A DNA stretch of 64,000 nt. Source: JAFMPW01 sp041743085. GTDB taxonomy: Bacteria > Bacteroidota > Bacteroidia > Flavobacteriales > Flavobacteriaceae. A model generated the notes under the pieces. The model worked only from the letters and a program-made list of their open reading frames with translations. It ran no database searches and was not told the origin of the DNA. Made by a program: the position numbers and the translations under genes. Positions 63,719 through 64,000 of this stretch are shown piece after piece; the stretch's first letter is position 1, and each line of letters begins with the position of its first letter. The DNA is taken from assembly GCA_041743085.1 (NCBI GenBank), contig JBGTNL010000106.1, positions 61,996-125,995 on the forward strand, given 5' to 3'.

Positions 63719-64000
63719 ATGAGAGCAAAAATCACACTTGCAATTGCCTTACTACTATTAATAGGTCAGGCCTGCAACACAAAAGTTGAAAAACAAGAAA
63801 ACACAGAATCGAATCCTTCTGAACAAGCAATTTTTCCTAGGGGCGAGGCTGGGCCTGCAACAAATTTCACAGGCAACGCCTACAATTATGGCTTAGTCGC
63901 AAATGATTCTATCTACAACACACTCGTGGGTAATGTTTATTTCGAACAAAGTGCAAGATCAAATTGGCACTTACATCCAAGCGGGCAAATTCTAATTGTA
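63719..64000 (+). CDS. Cupin-domain lipoprotein, cut by the window end
   Basis: 94 residues are visible. The N terminus RAKITLAIALLLLIGQACNT is a lipoprotein signal with the lipobox Cys after GQA. The last visible part, SARSNWHLHPSGQILIV, is the first cupin metal motif (WHxHPxGQ). Likely a periplasmic or envelope-anchored cupin, probably in one transcript with the acetyltransferase. Confidence 0.85.
   Translation, partial: MRAKITLAIALLLLIGQACNTKVEKQENTESNPSEQAIFPRGEAGPATNFTGNAYNYGLVANDSIYNTLVGNVYFEQSARSNWHLHPSGQILIV

Overview
The window looks like a chromosomal segment from a flavobacterium (Bacteroidota, family Flavobacteriaceae). Reasons: the protein content (IPExxxVDY-family protein, TSP3-repeat OmpA porin, viroplasmin-type RNase H, Bacteroidota-style AddA/AddB pair, S9 lipoprotein peptidase), the gene order pdxA - DUF177 - rpmF - fabH - accB - accC and acpP - fabF - rnc - IPExxxVDY - pyk, and promoters that match the Bacteroidota -7 consensus TAnnTTTG rather than the E. 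coli -10 box. I place it only to family level.

Layout. 1-338: tail of a gene cut by the window edge, then a 183-bp dispersed repeat. 338-7632: a membrane acyltransferase and a divergently transcribed esterase, then a tight + strand operon of five genes: alpha/beta hydrolase, ATP-grasp ligase with a histone-like Lys/Ala tail, GCS2 carboxylate-amine ligase, class I glutamine amidotransferase-like protein, and a second ATP-grasp-like protein. This is the best candidate for an uncharacterised peptide or amide-forming pathway. 7629-20098: riboflavin synthase, pdxA, a small MITE-like element, the rpmF/fatty-acid initiation block, an amino-acid oxidase, a GreA-like protein, an FAH-family enzyme, ribosome rescue factor ArfB, an ABC ATPase and an S9 peptidase. 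20151-29420: asd, mscL, alr, tdk, DoxX, rsmI, a fused remnant of a DUF819 membrane protein and a uracil-DNA-glycosylase-like gene, adenine deaminase, and a divergent AhpD-like/OsmC pair. 29630-29828: a second, inverted copy of the first dispersed repeat. 29913-39209: recJ, MFS, an LpxH-like phosphoesterase, queD-like, PHP lipoprotein, a 37-residue membrane peptide, enoyl-CoA hydratase, MATE, GNAT and a universal stress protein. 39210-40226: decayed, AT-rich DNA. 40227-49350: pyk, rnc, fabF, acpP, purN, rnhA, a PfkB kinase and a PurF-like amidotransferase.

49351-50657 has no protein gene but holds three near-identical ~70-nt transcription units. Each has a -7 promoter box exactly 5 nt before a conserved 40-nt core and its own Rho-independent hairpin. 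I interpret them as a family of three small RNAs, and this is the most striking non-coding signal in the window. 50658-60701: sodA, AddA-like helicase/nuclease, kbl, OmpA porin, AddB-like nuclease and an SDR enzyme. 60839-60915: tRNA-Ala(GGC). Beyond it the sequence becomes more AT-rich and accessory: AraC regulator, an outer-membrane-type gene with two frameshifts, a hexapeptide acetyltransferase, and a cupin lipoprotein cut by the window end.

All calls are by reading. No database search, folding or expression data were available.
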